Assembly (NCBI GenBank): GCA_937927945.1
Contig: CALEYW010000097.1
Location: 62,001 to 126,000 of the forward strand
Origin: an uncultured candidate division WPS-2 bacterium
GTDB taxonomy: Bacteria; Vulcanimicrobiota; Vulcanimicrobiia; Vulcanimicrobiales; Vulcanimicrobiaceae
Length of the DNA stretch: 64,000 nucleotides
Direction of reading: 5' to 3'
Below, piece by piece: positions 8,966 through 17,706 of this stretch; position 1 is the first letter of the stretch, and every line of letters starts with the position of its first letter. The position numbers and the translations under genes were made by a program. A model generated the notes under the pieces. It was given only the letters and a program-made list of their open reading frames with translations, made no database searches and was not told where the DNA came from.

Positions 8966-9456
8966 TAGGCGCGCGTGCGGATCGCCGCGACGAGGTCGGT
9001 CGTGCTGCGGCCGGTCTGATGCGGGGCGAGGACGATGCGGCCGCCGTGTTTCTCGACGACGTAGCGTTCGGGCAATTCCTCGAGCCGATACTGCGCGCTC
9101 TTGACGTGCACGTCGGGCCGCAGGCGATCGAGCGCGACCTCGGGCGTGCGTTCGCCGAAACCCGCTACCGCGTCGACGCTGCGCAGCGCCGCGACGACCT
9201 GCGCGCGATCGGCGAACGGCACGATCGGACGCTCGGGCCCTTTGAGGGCGCGGACGGTGTCGTCTTCGTTGAGCAGCACGATCAGCGCGTCGCCCTGCGC
9301 GCGCGCCCACGCGAGATATCCCACGTGGCCGGCGTGGAGCAGGTCGAAGACACCGTTGGTCGAGACGACGCGTCGCCCGGCCGCGCGCTGCTCGTCGCGC
9401 CACGCGACGGCGGCATCGAGATCGAGGATGAGGCCGGCGAAGTCGTCAGGCGCCAT
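8965..9456 (-). CDS. rfaE2: D-glycero-beta-D-manno-heptose 1-phosphate adenylyltransferase
   Basis: 163 residues. It is the nucleotidyltransferase half of HldE as a free-standing protein, activating heptose 1-phosphate to ADP-heptose with ATP. The cytidylyltransferase-like signature STNGVFDLLHAGHVGYL (HxGH) starts near residue 32, and the ISTxx-type end is present as GRSTTDLVAAI. Its start overlaps the kinase gene by 11 bases. The product feeds the GT9 transferases of the operon. Confidence 0.93.
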   Translation of the reverse strand: MAPDDFAGLILDLDAAVAWRDEQRAAGRRVVSTNGVFDLLHAGHVGYLAWARAQGDALIVLLNEDDTVRALKGPERPIVPFADRAQVVAALRSVDAVAGFGERTPEVALDRLRPDVHVKSAQYRLEELPERYVVEKHGGRIVLAPHQTGRSTTDLVAAIRTRA

Positions 9457-10423
9457 GGGTGTGTCCCATCAAGGCCACGATCTCGTCCGCGCTTGCGGTG
9501 GCGGTACCGAGCTTCTCGACGACCGCTGCGGCGGCGAAGTTTGCCAGCTGCGTCGCCGTCTCGGCCGGGATCTTCGCGGCGAGCGCGAGCGTCAGTACCG
9601 CAACGACGGTGTCTCCGGCGCCCGAGACGTCGTAGACCGTGCGCGCGACGGCTGGGACGTCGAAGCGTTCCGCGCCGGCCGCGAAGAGCGACATTCCGTG
9701 TTCGCCGCGGGTGATCAGCACGTAGCGGCAATCGAGCATGCGCAGCAGCGCGCGGCCGGCGCGTTCGAGCGAGGCGTCGTCGACGATGGCGATCCCGCTG
9801 GCGCGCGCGGCCTCGCCGACGTTGGGACCGATGCACGTCACGCCGGCGTACATGGCGAGGTTCTGCGGTTTCGGATCGGCGATCACGACCGGTGCGCCGA
9901 GTGCCGCTTCGACGAGGTCGCGATGGAGCAAACCTTTGGCGTAGTCGCTCAGCACGACCGCGTCGGCACCGCGCACTGCGGCGCGCACCCGATCGACGAC
10001 GCGCGAGCGGTCCGTCTCGCCGAGCATCGCGGTCGACTCCCAGTCGGCCCGCACCACTTGCTGGCTGTGCGCGACGACGCGCGTCTTGCGGGTCGTCGGC
10101 CGGTCGGTGAGCGTCACGACGCCCGCCGTCTCGACGTCGATCGCCGCGAACATCTCGCGCAGCCGCGCGCCCTCGACGTCGTCGCCAACCCCGCCGACGA
10201 ACGCGACCCGCGCGCCGAGCGCGCGCAAGTTGTTCGCCACGTTGCAGGCCCCGCCCAGCGTGAACGTGTGCTCGCGGACCGCGACGACCGGCACCGGCGC
10301 CTCCGGCGAAATGCGCGTGACGTCACCCCAGATCCACTCGTCGATCATCGCATCGCCGACGACGACGATCCGGCGTCCGGCCATCCGCCCCAACAGTTCC
10401 GTCGCCCGAGAGACCGCGATCAT
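9446..10423 (-). CDS. rfaE1: D-glycero-beta-D-manno-heptose 7-phosphate kinase (PfkB family)
   Basis: 325 residues, the ribokinase-like half of HldE as a separate protein. It phosphorylates heptose 7-phosphate at C1. The PfkB N-terminal motif GGACNVANNLRALGARVAFVG lies near residue 55, and the catalytic DVSGAGDTVVAVL (GAGD base) near residue 265. The ATG just after the gmhB stop is preferred; an in-frame GTG three codons earlier would overlap gmhB. Together with gmhA, gmhB and rfaE2 it completes the ADP-heptose pathway in one operon. Confidence 0.93.
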   Translation of the reverse strand: MIAVSRATELLGRMAGRRIVVVGDAMIDEWIWGDVTRISPEAPVPVVAVREHTFTLGGACNVANNLRALGARVAFVGGVGDDVEGARLREMFAAIDVETAGVVTLTDRPTTRKTRVVAHSQQVVRADWESTAMLGETDRSRVVDRVRAAVRGADAVVLSDYAKGLLHRDLVEAALGAPVVIADPKPQNLAMYAGVTCIGPNVGEAARASGIAIVDDASLERAGRALLRMLDCRYVLITRGEHGMSLFAAGAERFDVPAVARTVYDVSGAGDTVVAVLTLALAAKIPAETATQLANFAAAAVVEKLGTATASADEIVALMGHTHGA

Positions 10424-10424
10424 C

Positions 10425-10976
10425 TCAGCCACGCCCCACCATGTCACCCTGAGCCCCTCGAAGGGCGACGATCCACTCGGCGGCTTCCAGCAGCGTCGCG
10501 GCACGATAGTCGGGTTCCGGACCGGCGTAGCGCTGGGGCCCCGGCACGAGCACCCCGGGAATGCCGACTCCGTGAGCCAGCGCAATGTCGCTGCCGCGAT
10601 CGCCGATCACCACGCTGCGCACGACGTCGAGACCGTGCTCGCTCGCCGCGCGGCGGATCATTCCGGGCGAGGGTTTGCGGCAATCGCAGCCCTCCTCCCA
10701 ATGCGGGCAATGGTACCACGCGTCGAGCGACACGCCGTCGTCTTCCAGCCGTCGCGCGACCTCGCCGTTCACCGCGCGCACGGCCGCTTCGTCGAAGTAT
10801 CCCCGCGCGACACCCGACTGGTTCGTCACGACGACCGTCGCGAAGCCGTGCCGCGCGAGCAAGCGCAGCGCCTCGACGACGGTCGGAAGCAGCCGCACCC
10901 GGTTCGGATCGCCGATGAACCCGCTGTCCTCGATGAGGGTGCCGTCGCGATCGAGGAACGCCGCCGGGCGCGTCAC
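10425..10976 (-). CDS. gmhB: D-glycero-beta-D-manno-heptose 1,7-bisphosphate 7-phosphatase
   Basis: 183 residues of the HAD histidinol-phosphatase subfamily. The DxDGT nucleophile motif is at residues 8-12 (FLDRDGTLI). The zinc-binding loop is seen as CPHWEEGCDCRKP near residue 90, and the motif III/IV acid as IGDRGSDI near 122. It removes the C7 phosphate between the kinase and adenylyltransferase steps. The last dozen residues (RGAQGDMVGRG) are encoded by a short dispersed repeat sequence, so the native C-terminus has probably been replaced or extended by that insertion. Confidence 0.92.
   Translation of the reverse strand: MTRPAAFLDRDGTLIEDSGFIGDPNRVRLLPTVVEALRLLARHGFATVVVTNQSGVARGYFDEAAVRAVNGEVARRLEDDGVSLDAWYHCPHWEEGCDCRKPSPGMIRRAASEHGLDVVRSVVIGDRGSDIALAHGVGIPGVLVPGPQRYAGPEPDYRAATLLEAAEWIVALRGAQGDMVGRG
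10440..10474. repeat. short dispersed REP-like repeat, copy 1
   Basis: Read on the minus strand this is a GC-rich stretch with the core CTTCGAGGGGCTCAGGGTGACATG. The same type of core (CTCGACAAGCTCGGGGTGACATG) occurs near 31785-31807. This matches the widespread intergenic repeat class whose accidental translation reads CHPELVEG. Here it forms the 3' end of gmhB. Confidence 0.6.
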
Positions 10977-11554
10977 GCGAAGAGCAGCTCCTGCTCGACC
11001 AGATCGCAGATGATGTGGCCCATCGTGATGTGCACTTCTTGCACGATCGCGCTGTAGCCGTCCGGGCCGAGCAGCACGAGATCGGCGATCTCGCCCACGG
11101 TGCCGCCGCCGTTACCGGTGAACGCGATCGTCGTCGCACCGATCTCTTTGGCCGTCTCGAGCCCGCGCACGACGTTCTTCGAGGTGCCGCTCGTCGTGAT
11201 GCCGACGACCACGTCGCCGGGGTTCGCGTGCGCCTCAACCATGCGCGCGAAGAGGTTTTCGTAGCCGAAATCGTTCGCGATCGCCGTCACCGCCGAGGAG
11301 TTGACGGTGAGCGCTTCCGAGGGCAGTCCCTTGCGCTTGCGCAGGAAGCGGCCGCTGAACTCGGCCGCGAGATGCTGCGCGTCGGCGGCGCTGCCGCCGT
11401 TGCCGAACCACAGCACCTTGTGGCCCTCGCGGAACGCGCGCGTCATCGCGGCGACGATCGCTGCGACCTGTTCGGCATAGCGCGGCCGCTCGAGCTGCCC
11501 TTTGCGATCGGCGAGCAATTCGTCGAACGTACGGCGTCCGCTGTACTCAGGCAT
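10973..11554 (-). CDS. gmhA: sedoheptulose 7-phosphate isomerase
   Basis: 193 residues, the normal size. It is a single SIS domain: WFGNGGSAADAQHLAAEFSG near residue 49 and GITTSGTSKNVVRGLE near residue 117, both phosphosugar-binding serine-rich loops, plus the GmhA-type C-terminal QEVHITMGHIICDLVEQ with metal-binding His/Glu. It converts sedoheptulose 7-phosphate to D-glycero-D-manno-heptose 7-phosphate, the first step of ADP-heptose synthesis. It overlaps gmhB by 4 bases and is the most upstream heptose gene of the run. Confidence 0.95.
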   Translation of the reverse strand: MPEYSGRRTFDELLADRKGQLERPRYAEQVAAIVAAMTRAFREGHKVLWFGNGGSAADAQHLAAEFSGRFLRKRKGLPSEALTVNSSAVTAIANDFGYENLFARMVEAHANPGDVVVGITTSGTSKNVVRGLETAKEIGATTIAFTGNGGGTVGEIADLVLLGPDGYSAIVQEVHITMGHIICDLVEQELLFA

Positions 11555-11563
11555 GCGACGCGC

Positions 11564-12031
11564 TCACGGTTCGATCCAGAAGAGTTCTTGGCCCAGTGTC
11601 ACGAGCTCGCCGTTTTCGCACAGTACGCGCGACACGACGCCCGCGTAGTCGCTGGTGATCTCGTTCATCAGCTTCATCGCTTCGAGGATGCAGAGGGTCT
11701 CGCCGACGCTGACCCGCTGGCCGACCTCGACGTACGGGTCGGCACCCGGCGACGCCGAGCGGTAGAAGACGCCGATGACCGGCGCGGTCACTCGCCGCAC
11801 GTTTGCCGCCGCCACGGGTGCCGCGGCTGCGCCGGACGGCCCGGCCGTCGGGAGCGCACCCGCCACGGGAGCCGGCATCGCGTACGTCACGGGTTGAGCC
11901 GCATACTGGGCGGGGTCGCGCCGCACGATCTCGATCTCCGTCTCGCCGGTGCGGACCCGGATCGCGTCCAGGTCGAACTCCGCAGCAATCTCGCCCAGCG
12001 CGCGGACGCGCGCGGCTTCGTCTTGGTCCAT
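11564..12031 (-). CDS. accB: acetyl-CoA carboxylase biotin carboxyl carrier protein
   Basis: 155 residues. It has an N-terminal helical segment, an Ala/Pro-rich flexible linker (residues 45-78) and a C-terminal biotinyl domain with the biotinylation motif EAMKLMNEI, the modified lysine being about residue 120. It carries CO2 as carboxybiotin in malonyl-CoA formation. No accC, accA or accD lies next to it, which is unusual since accB and accC normally pair. It lies beside the biotin biosynthesis genes instead. A GTG one codon upstream overlapping hisS is an equally possible start. Confidence 0.92.
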   Translation of the reverse strand: MDQDEAARVRALGEIAAEFDLDAIRVRTGETEIEIVRRDPAQYAAQPVTYAMPAPVAGALPTAGPSGAAAAPVAAANVRRVTAPVIGVFYRSASPGADPYVEVGQRVSVGETLCILEAMKLMNEITSDYAGVVSRVLCENGELVTLGQELFWIEP

Positions 12032-13305
12032 CACGTCGTGGCTTCGACAAGCATCGCGGCGACCTCCGCCGCGGGCCCGGCCAGCGGCAGCCGCCGGTCT
12101 TCCCGGCTCAGGAGGTCACGCAGGACGATCTGGCCGGCGGCCAGCTCGTCGTCGCCCAGGATCAGGGCCCAGCGCGCGTTGTTGCGGTCGGCAGCCTTGA
12201 AGTGGGCAGTCAGCTTGCGGTCGGTCCATTCGGCGAAGGTCGGGTGCGGTGAAGCCGTGCGTAGCGCCCCCACGATCGCCACGAGGCGCGCGCGCGCCGC
12301 AGCGCCGAGCCCGACCGCCTGGAATCCGGCGCGCGGCGGAGCGTCGCCGCCGGCCAGTTTCTCGACCACCATCAGAAAGCGCTCGATGCCCAAGCCGAAC
12401 CCGACGCCGGGCGTCGGCGGTCCGCCGAGCTCTTCGACCAGGCCGTCGTACCGGCCGCCGCCGCAGACGGTGCTCTGCGCTCCGATCACCGAGGAGACGA
12501 ACTCGAAGACGGTGCGGGTGTAGTAGTCGAGCCCACGGACGATGCGGGGGTTCACGACGTACGGAATGCCGAGCGCGTCCAGGTAGCCGCGCAGGGCTGC
12601 GAAATGCGCGGCGCACTCGTCACAGAGCGATTCGATCATCGTCGGCGCGCTGGCGACGAACGGCAAATCCTGCGGATCCTTGGAATCGAGGATGCGCAGC
12701 GGATTGCGTTCGAGCCGGCGCTGCGAATCGGGACTCAGTTCCGCAGCGTGCGGCCGGAAGTGCGCCAGCAGCGCTTCGCGGTACTGCGGGCGGCAGTTCG
12801 CATCGCCGACGCTGTTGATGTTCAAGACCGCGTCGGAGATGCGGTACCGCGCGAGCAGCGCCGCGGCGATCTGGATCACCTCGACGTCGGCTTCCGGTCC
12901 CGCCACGCCGAAGCACTCGACGCCGAATTGATGGGCCTGCCGGTACCGCCCGGCTTGCGGGCGTTCGTAGCGGAAGAAGGGGCCGATGTAGTACAGCCGC
13001 TGCGCGCCCTGCGCGAGCAGGTTGTGCTGCAGCACCGCACGCACCGCGCCCGCCGTGAGCTCCGGACGGAGCGTCATGCGGCGGCCGCCCTTGTCCACGA
13101 ACGTGTACATCTCTTTTTCGACGATATCGGTCGTCTCGCCGACGCCGCGCTCGAACAGCTCGGTCGCCTCGAAGATGGGCGTGCGGATGTCGCCGTAGCC
13201 GAAGCGCCGCGCGATGTCGCGGCAATCGCTCTCGAAGCGGTTCCACCGGGCGGACTCGGGCGGAGAGATGTCTTGGGTGCCGCGGGGGGCGCTGATCGGA
13301 GTCAC
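12031..13305 (-). CDS. hisS: histidyl-tRNA synthetase
   Basis: 424 residues, standard for HisRS. It opens with PRGTQDISPPE, and motif 1 precedes motif 2 (FRYERPQAGRYRQAHQFGVE near residue 110). The histidine-binding signature GLDYYTRTVFEF is near residue 265, and motif 3 (GFGLGIERFLMV) follows. The C-terminal anticodon-binding domain completes it. The GTG start overlaps bioA as GTGA. A longer in-frame reading exists upstream but lies inside bioA and is not credible. Confidence 0.96.
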   Translation of the reverse strand: MTPISAPRGTQDISPPESARWNRFESDCRDIARRFGYGDIRTPIFEATELFERGVGETTDIVEKEMYTFVDKGGRRMTLRPELTAGAVRAVLQHNLLAQGAQRLYYIGPFFRYERPQAGRYRQAHQFGVECFGVAGPEADVEVIQIAAALLARYRISDAVLNINSVGDANCRPQYREALLAHFRPHAAELSPDSQRRLERNPLRILDSKDPQDLPFVASAPTMIESLCDECAAHFAALRGYLDALGIPYVVNPRIVRGLDYYTRTVFEFVSSVIGAQSTVCGGGRYDGLVEELGGPPTPGVGFGLGIERFLMVVEKLAGGDAPPRAGFQAVGLGAAARARLVAIVGALRTASPHPTFAEWTDRKLTAHFKAADRNNARWALILGDDELAAGQIVLRDLLSREDRRLPLAGPAAEVAAMLVEATT

Positions 13306-14681
13306 GGTCGACCCGTGGGCTTCGCCGCTCGGCTCCGTTCGCCCGCACGGCGGCGAAGCGGCGGATCCCGGGCGAGGAGACCGTTCGTCCCGACCGCCGC
13401 GGATGCAGGAGCGCATTGCGCGACGATCCGCACGACCGCGTCGGTGAGGAACGCGAGGTCATCGGGATCGATCGTGAACGACGGCGCGAGATAGATGACG
13501 TTTCGAAACGGCCGCACCCACACGCCCGCGTCGATGAAACAGTGTTTGAGGGCGTCGAGGTGGTCGATCCGATCCAGCTCGACGACACCGAGCGCGCCGA
13601 GCACGCGCACGTCGCGCACGCCGGGGATCTCGCGACAGGCTTCCAGCGCACGAAGGCCGTGCGAGACGCGTGCGACTTGCGCGAGTCGCGGCTCCTGTGC
13701 GAAGAGATCGAGCGAGGCGTTCGCCGCCGCGCATGCAAGCGGGTTCCCCATGTAGGTCGGGCCGTGCATCAGCGCATGCGAGGGATCGTCGGACCAGAAG
13801 GCGTCGAAAATGCCGCGGCGTGCTACGGTCGCCGCGAGCGGAAGCGTGCCGCCCGTGAGCGCTTTGGAGAGTGTGATGATGTCCGGCACGACATCGGCCT
13901 GCTCGCACGCAAAGAGGGTTCCGGTGCGCCCGAACCCGGTGAAGATCTCATCGAAGATCAGGAGGACATCGTACCGGTCCGCCAGCAGCCGCAGGCGCTG
14001 CAGTACGGCGGGTTCGTGGAAACGCATTCCGCCGGCTCCTTGGACGAGCGGTTCGACGATGATGGCGGCTAACGAGGGCGCGTGGCGTGCAAGAAGCATC
14101 TCGAACGCCTGCGTCCTCTCCTCGTCGATCGGAAGCTCGGCGATCGGCTGTTCCGCAAGTGCGCCGGCGAAGTGCGCATGCATGCCGACGTCCGGGTCAC
14201 AGACCGCCATCGTCGCGAACGTGTCGCCGTGGTATCCGCCCTTGAACGCGAGAAAACGCGTACGGCCGTGGAACCCACGGTTGAGCCAATACTGAACCGC
14301 GATCTTCATCGCGATTTCCACCGAGACGGAGCCGGATTCCGAGAAGAAGACGCGATCGAGATCGCCGGGAAGGAGCGCCGCGAGCCGGGTCGCGAGTTCG
14401 GCCGCCGGCTGATGGACGAGTCCGCCGAACATCACGTGAGGCATGACGTCGAGCTGACGGCGAACCGCCTGCGCGATGTGCGGGTGGTTGTATCCGTGCG
14501 CCGCGGTCCACCACGACGCGACCCCGTCGACGAGCTCGCGTCCGTCCTCGAGCACGATGCGGCTTCCGCGCGTCTCGGTGACGGCGAGCGGCGGTGGACT
14601 GGTCTTCATTTGCGCGTACGGCATCCACAGATGGGGGACTCCGCGCTGAAACCAGTCCGCAGTCGACGGGGAGCGCGTCAC
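13302..14681 (-). CDS. bioA: adenosylmethionine-8-amino-7-oxononanoate aminotransferase
   Basis: 459 residues, about 30 longer than typical because of an Arg/Ala-rich C-terminal tail. It is a PLP class III aminotransferase: YAQMKTSPPPLAVTETRGSRI near the start, SWWTAAHGYNHPHI, the cofactor region LIFDEIFTGFGRTG near residue 245 and the Schiff-base lysine in ITLSKALTGGTLP near residue 275. It converts KAPA to DAPA using SAM as amino donor. The GTG start overlaps bioB as GTGA. It forms the minus-strand arm of the divergent biotin locus with bioB. Confidence 0.95.
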   Translation of the reverse strand: MTRSPSTADWFQRGVPHLWMPYAQMKTSPPPLAVTETRGSRIVLEDGRELVDGVASWWTAAHGYNHPHIAQAVRRQLDVMPHVMFGGLVHQPAAELATRLAALLPGDLDRVFFSESGSVSVEIAMKIAVQYWLNRGFHGRTRFLAFKGGYHGDTFATMAVCDPDVGMHAHFAGALAEQPIAELPIDEERTQAFEMLLARHAPSLAAIIVEPLVQGAGGMRFHEPAVLQRLRLLADRYDVLLIFDEIFTGFGRTGTLFACEQADVVPDIITLSKALTGGTLPLAATVARRGIFDAFWSDDPSHALMHGPTYMGNPLACAAANASLDLFAQEPRLAQVARVSHGLRALEACREIPGVRDVRVLGALGVVELDRIDHLDALKHCFIDAGVWVRPFRNVIYLAPSFTIDPDDLAFLTDAVVRIVAQCAPASAAVGTNGLLARDPPLRRRAGERSRAAKPTGRP

Positions 14682-15676
14682 GTCGCGAGCGCCGTCATCC
14701 CGAGGCGCGCGAAGAGGCGCGCGTCCTCGTCCGGTTCGGGATTGGGAGTCGTGAGCAGCTTCGGACCCGCGAAGACCGAGTTCGCGCCGGCGAGAAAGCA
14801 CAGCGCCTGCAGCTCGTCGCTCATCTGTTCGCGGCCTGCGGAGAGCCGAACGACGGCCTTCGGCATCGTGATGCGCGCTACCGCGATCGTTCGGACGAAC
14901 TCGATGGGATCGAGATCGTCGTTCCCGGCCAAAGGCGTTCCCTCCACGCGCACGAGGAGATTGATCGGTACGCTCTCAGGATGCTGCGGCAGCGTCGCGA
15001 GCGTTGCGATCATCCCGACGCGGTCCTCGGAAGATTCGCCGAGTCCGACGATTCCGCCGCAGCAGACGTTGATCCCCGAATCGCGCACGTGCGCGAGCGT
15101 CTGCAGCCGGTCGTCGTACGTGCGCGTGCTGATGACGCTTCCGTAGAATTCGGGCGACGTGTCGAGATTGTGATTGTAGTAGTCGAGTCCGGCGGCCTTG
15201 AGCCGCTCCGACTGCGAGGCGGTGAGCATCCCCAGCGTCACGCACGTCTCCAGGCCAAGTGCCTTCACGCCTTCGATCAGCGTGCAGACGCGCTCGAGAT
15301 CGCGATCTCGCGGCGAGCGCCAGGCGGCACCCATGCAGAACCGCGTCGCTCCCGCGTTCTTCGCATCTCGCGCCGCGGCGAGCACCGTTTCGAGATCGAG
15401 CAGACCGGACGCGGGCAGCCCGGTGTCGTAGCGCGCGCTCTGCGGGCAATACGCGCAATCTTCCGGGCAGCCGCCGGTTTTGATCGAGAGCAGCGTCGAG
15501 ATCTGTACGACGTCCGCTGCAAACGTGGCTCGGTGCGCGAGCTGCGCGCGGAAGATCAGCTCCGGGAGAGGCAGCGCGAAGAGCACGCGCACTTCTTCGC
15601 GCGTCCAATCGTGTCGAGGAATGCCCCACTCTGCAAATTGCGCGAGATCGCGAGTATGGTACAACATTTGTGACAT
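14678..15676 (-). CDS. bioB: biotin synthase
   Basis: 332 residues. This radical-SAM enzyme inserts sulfur into dethiobiotin. The CxxxCxxC cluster motif is at about C70, C74 and C77 (GGCPEDCAYC). The second-cluster residues and YYNHNLDTSPEFY near 160 are typical of BioB. ATGs at 15676 and 15667 are both possible; the outer one is recorded. The gene starts about 35 bases from bioF on the other strand, so the two promoters must overlap the opposing coding region or this short gap. Confidence 0.96.
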   Translation of the reverse strand: MSQMLYHTRDLAQFAEWGIPRHDWTREEVRVLFALPLPELIFRAQLAHRATFAADVVQISTLLSIKTGGCPEDCAYCPQSARYDTGLPASGLLDLETVLAAARDAKNAGATRFCMGAAWRSPRDRDLERVCTLIEGVKALGLETCVTLGMLTASQSERLKAAGLDYYNHNLDTSPEFYGSVISTRTYDDRLQTLAHVRDSGINVCCGGIVGLGESSEDRVGMIATLATLPQHPESVPINLLVRVEGTPLAGNDDLDPIEFVRTIAVARITMPKAVVRLSAGREQMSDELQALCFLAGANSVFAGPKLLTTPNPEPDEDARLFARLGMTALAT

Positions 15677-15710
15677 GACGATTCGGTCAGCTCCTGAGCA
15701 GACGGCAAGT

Positions 15711-16862
15711 ATGAAAAGCCTGGATAGTTACGCAACCGGGAAGCTCGCAGAGCTCGCTCGCCGTGATCTGCGTCGCTATCCGCCGGTTACGGATCGGTGC
15801 GGCGGGATGTGGGTCAAGCGCGATGGCCGCCGTTTGCTCTCGTTCTCCTCGAACGACTATTTGCAGTTGAGCCTGCACCCTGCGGTATGCGCAGCGGCGG
15901 CTACGGCCATACAGCGATACGGGACCGGCGGCGGCGCCTCGTATCTGGTGACGGGCAATCATCCGCTCTACGCCGAGCTCGAAGAGCGCCTTGCAACGAT
16001 GAAGGGCACGGAAGCCGCCTGTGTCTTCGGCTCGGGATATCTTGCCAATGCCGGAATCGTCGGCGCACTGTGCGGACGCGACGATCTCGTGCTCGTCGAC
16101 GAATCGGCACACGCCTCCCTGTGGTCCGGGACTCGGCTGAGCGGCGCGACGACGCTCGCCTATCGGCACAACGACGTCGACGACCTCGCGCGCCTCTTGC
16201 GTGAGCACCGCGCCGCTCACGCGCGTGCGCTCGTCCTCACCGAAGGCGTGTTCTCGATGGACGGCGATCTCGCACCGCTTCCGGCGCTCGCGACGCTCGC
16301 GGCCGACTTCGACGCGTGGTTGCTCGGCGATGACGCGCATGGACTGGGCGTCGTGGGGGGCGGGCGCGGATCGGCATTTGCGCACGCAGCAACGGCGCAC
16401 ATTCCGCTGCAGATGGGCACGCTCTCCAAGGCCGTCGGGAGCTACGGGGGATATGTGTGCGCCTCGCGCGCCGTCGTCGAGCTGATCAAGAACCGTGCCC
16501 GCACGTTCGTATACTCGACGACTCTTCCGCCGGCGACCGTAGCCGCCGCGATCGCGGCGCTCGACCTCATCGCGCGCGACGCCGAGCTGGTCGCGCGCCC
16601 GCTCGCGCTCGCGCGGCGTTTCTCGGCCCGCCTGGCGCTTCCCGAGCCCGCCAGCGCGATCGTTCCGCTCATCGTCGGTGACGCGCGCAGCGCCGTCGCG
16701 GCGCAGCAGCGTCTCGAGGAGGAGGGCTTTCTGGTCGTCGCGATTCGGCCCCCGACGGTCCCCGCGGGGACGGCGCGCTTGCGCGTGACCCTCAGCTCGG
16801 GGCACGACGAAGGTGATGTCGACGCGCTCGCGGACGCGATTCGCCGCGTCACTGCCGCCTAG
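15711..16862 (+). CDS. bioF: 8-amino-7-oxononanoate synthase
   Basis: 383 residues. This PLP alpha-oxoamine synthase condenses pimeloyl-CoA/ACP with alanine. Family features are SFSSNDYLQLSLHP near residue 43, GTGGGASYLVTGNHPLYAELE near residue 67, DDAHGLGVVG near 208 and the PLP lysine in GTLSKAVGSYGG (about Lys240). A second in-frame ATG at 15675 would overlap bioB; the nearer ATG gives the normal N-terminus. The stop is one base from the bioD start. Confidence 0.95.
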   Translation: MKSLDSYATGKLAELARRDLRRYPPVTDRCGGMWVKRDGRRLLSFSSNDYLQLSLHPAVCAAAATAIQRYGTGGGASYLVTGNHPLYAELEERLATMKGTEAACVFGSGYLANAGIVGALCGRDDLVLVDESAHASLWSGTRLSGATTLAYRHNDVDDLARLLREHRAAHARALVLTEGVFSMDGDLAPLPALATLAADFDAWLLGDDAHGLGVVGGGRGSAFAHAATAHIPLQMGTLSKAVGSYGGYVCASRAVVELIKNRARTFVYSTTLPPATVAAAIAALDLIARDAELVARPLALARRFSARLALPEPASAIVPLIVGDARSAVAAQQRLEEEGFLVVAIRPPTVPAGTARLRVTLSSGHDEGDVDALADAIRRVTAA

Positions 16863-16863
16863 A

Positions 16864-17544
16864 ATGCCTGCGTTGTTCGTAACGGGCACCGGGACGGAAA
16901 TCGGGAAGACGTTTGTCTGTGCGGGCTTGATCCGACATCTCCGTGCGGCACTACGCCCCGTGCGCGCACTCAAACCGGTGATCAGCGGGTTCGATGCCGT
17001 GGCCGCCCCCGCGAGCGATTCGGCCCTCTTACTGGATGCGCTCGGCATACCTCTCTGCGACGAGGCGATCGCCGCGATCTCCCCGTGGCGTTATGCGGCG
17101 CCGCTCTCACCCAACATGGCGGCGAGCGCCGAAGGCCGCTCCATCGATCTGGACGAGGTCGTGGCATTTTGCCGGCAAGAAATCGCCGCCGTAGCGAACG
17201 CGACCGTCATCATCGAAGGCGTGGGTGGACTGATGGTTCCGCTCGACGAGCGCCGCACGGTGCTGGACTGGATTGCGCATCTGAACGTCCCGACACTGCT
17301 GATCGCCGGCAGTTACCTCGGCGCAATCAGCCACACGCTGACGTGCATCGAGGTGCTGCGGAGCCGCGGTCTGCCGCTCGCAGCGGTCCTGGTGAACGAG
17401 AGCCGCGGTGGGATCGCGCTGCAGCCGACGGTTGAAACGATCGCCGCGTTCGCGGGTCCGAGCGCGGTCTTTGCGCTTCCGCGTGCCGCCGGCGATCGGG
17501 AACGGAACGCCGTGTACGGGCAGGTGCTCTCGCTCGTCTCCTGA
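16864..17544 (+). CDS. bioD: ATP-dependent dethiobiotin synthetase
   Basis: 226 residues. It closes the ureido ring of DAPA with CO2 and ATP. The P-loop is FVTGTGTEIGKTFVCAGL from residue 5, the substrate lysine region is RALKPVISGF, and IEGVGGLMVPL near residue 118 is the conserved Mg/ATP loop. It follows bioF by one base, so the pair is an operon. It marks the left border of the accessory island that starts after its stop. Confidence 0.95.
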   Translation: MPALFVTGTGTEIGKTFVCAGLIRHLRAALRPVRALKPVISGFDAVAAPASDSALLLDALGIPLCDEAIAAISPWRYAAPLSPNMAASAEGRSIDLDEVVAFCRQEIAAVANATVIIEGVGGLMVPLDERRTVLDWIAHLNVPTLLIAGSYLGAISHTLTCIEVLRSRGLPLAAVLVNESRGGIALQPTVETIAAFAGPSAVFALPRAAGDRERNAVYGQVLSLVS

Positions 17545-17706
17545 CGCGCGAATCACCGGCGGCCGACCCGGCTGGCACGCGACGCACAAAGCTAGGCCGT
17601 CATCGGTCGCCCACCCACACCGCGTGGTCGGCAGGCCGCCGACATAGGCGAACGACGTCGGCGCCCATGATGGAGCAGTCATCGCCAGACCGCGGCGCGT
17701 GGGTCA

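Noticed and set aside
15655..15711. A BirA-type operator in the bioB-bioF gap
   Set aside because: I looked for a TTGTAAACC-type inverted repeat with 14-16 base spacing and did not find a convincing one.
17545..17682. A minus-strand frame reading FAYVGGLPTTRCGWATDDG and ALCVACQPGRP after bioD
   Set aside because: It looks slightly protein-like, with three Cys, but has no ribosome site, runs on into bioD antisense and matched no family I know. It could be another remnant in the decayed island but cannot be supported.
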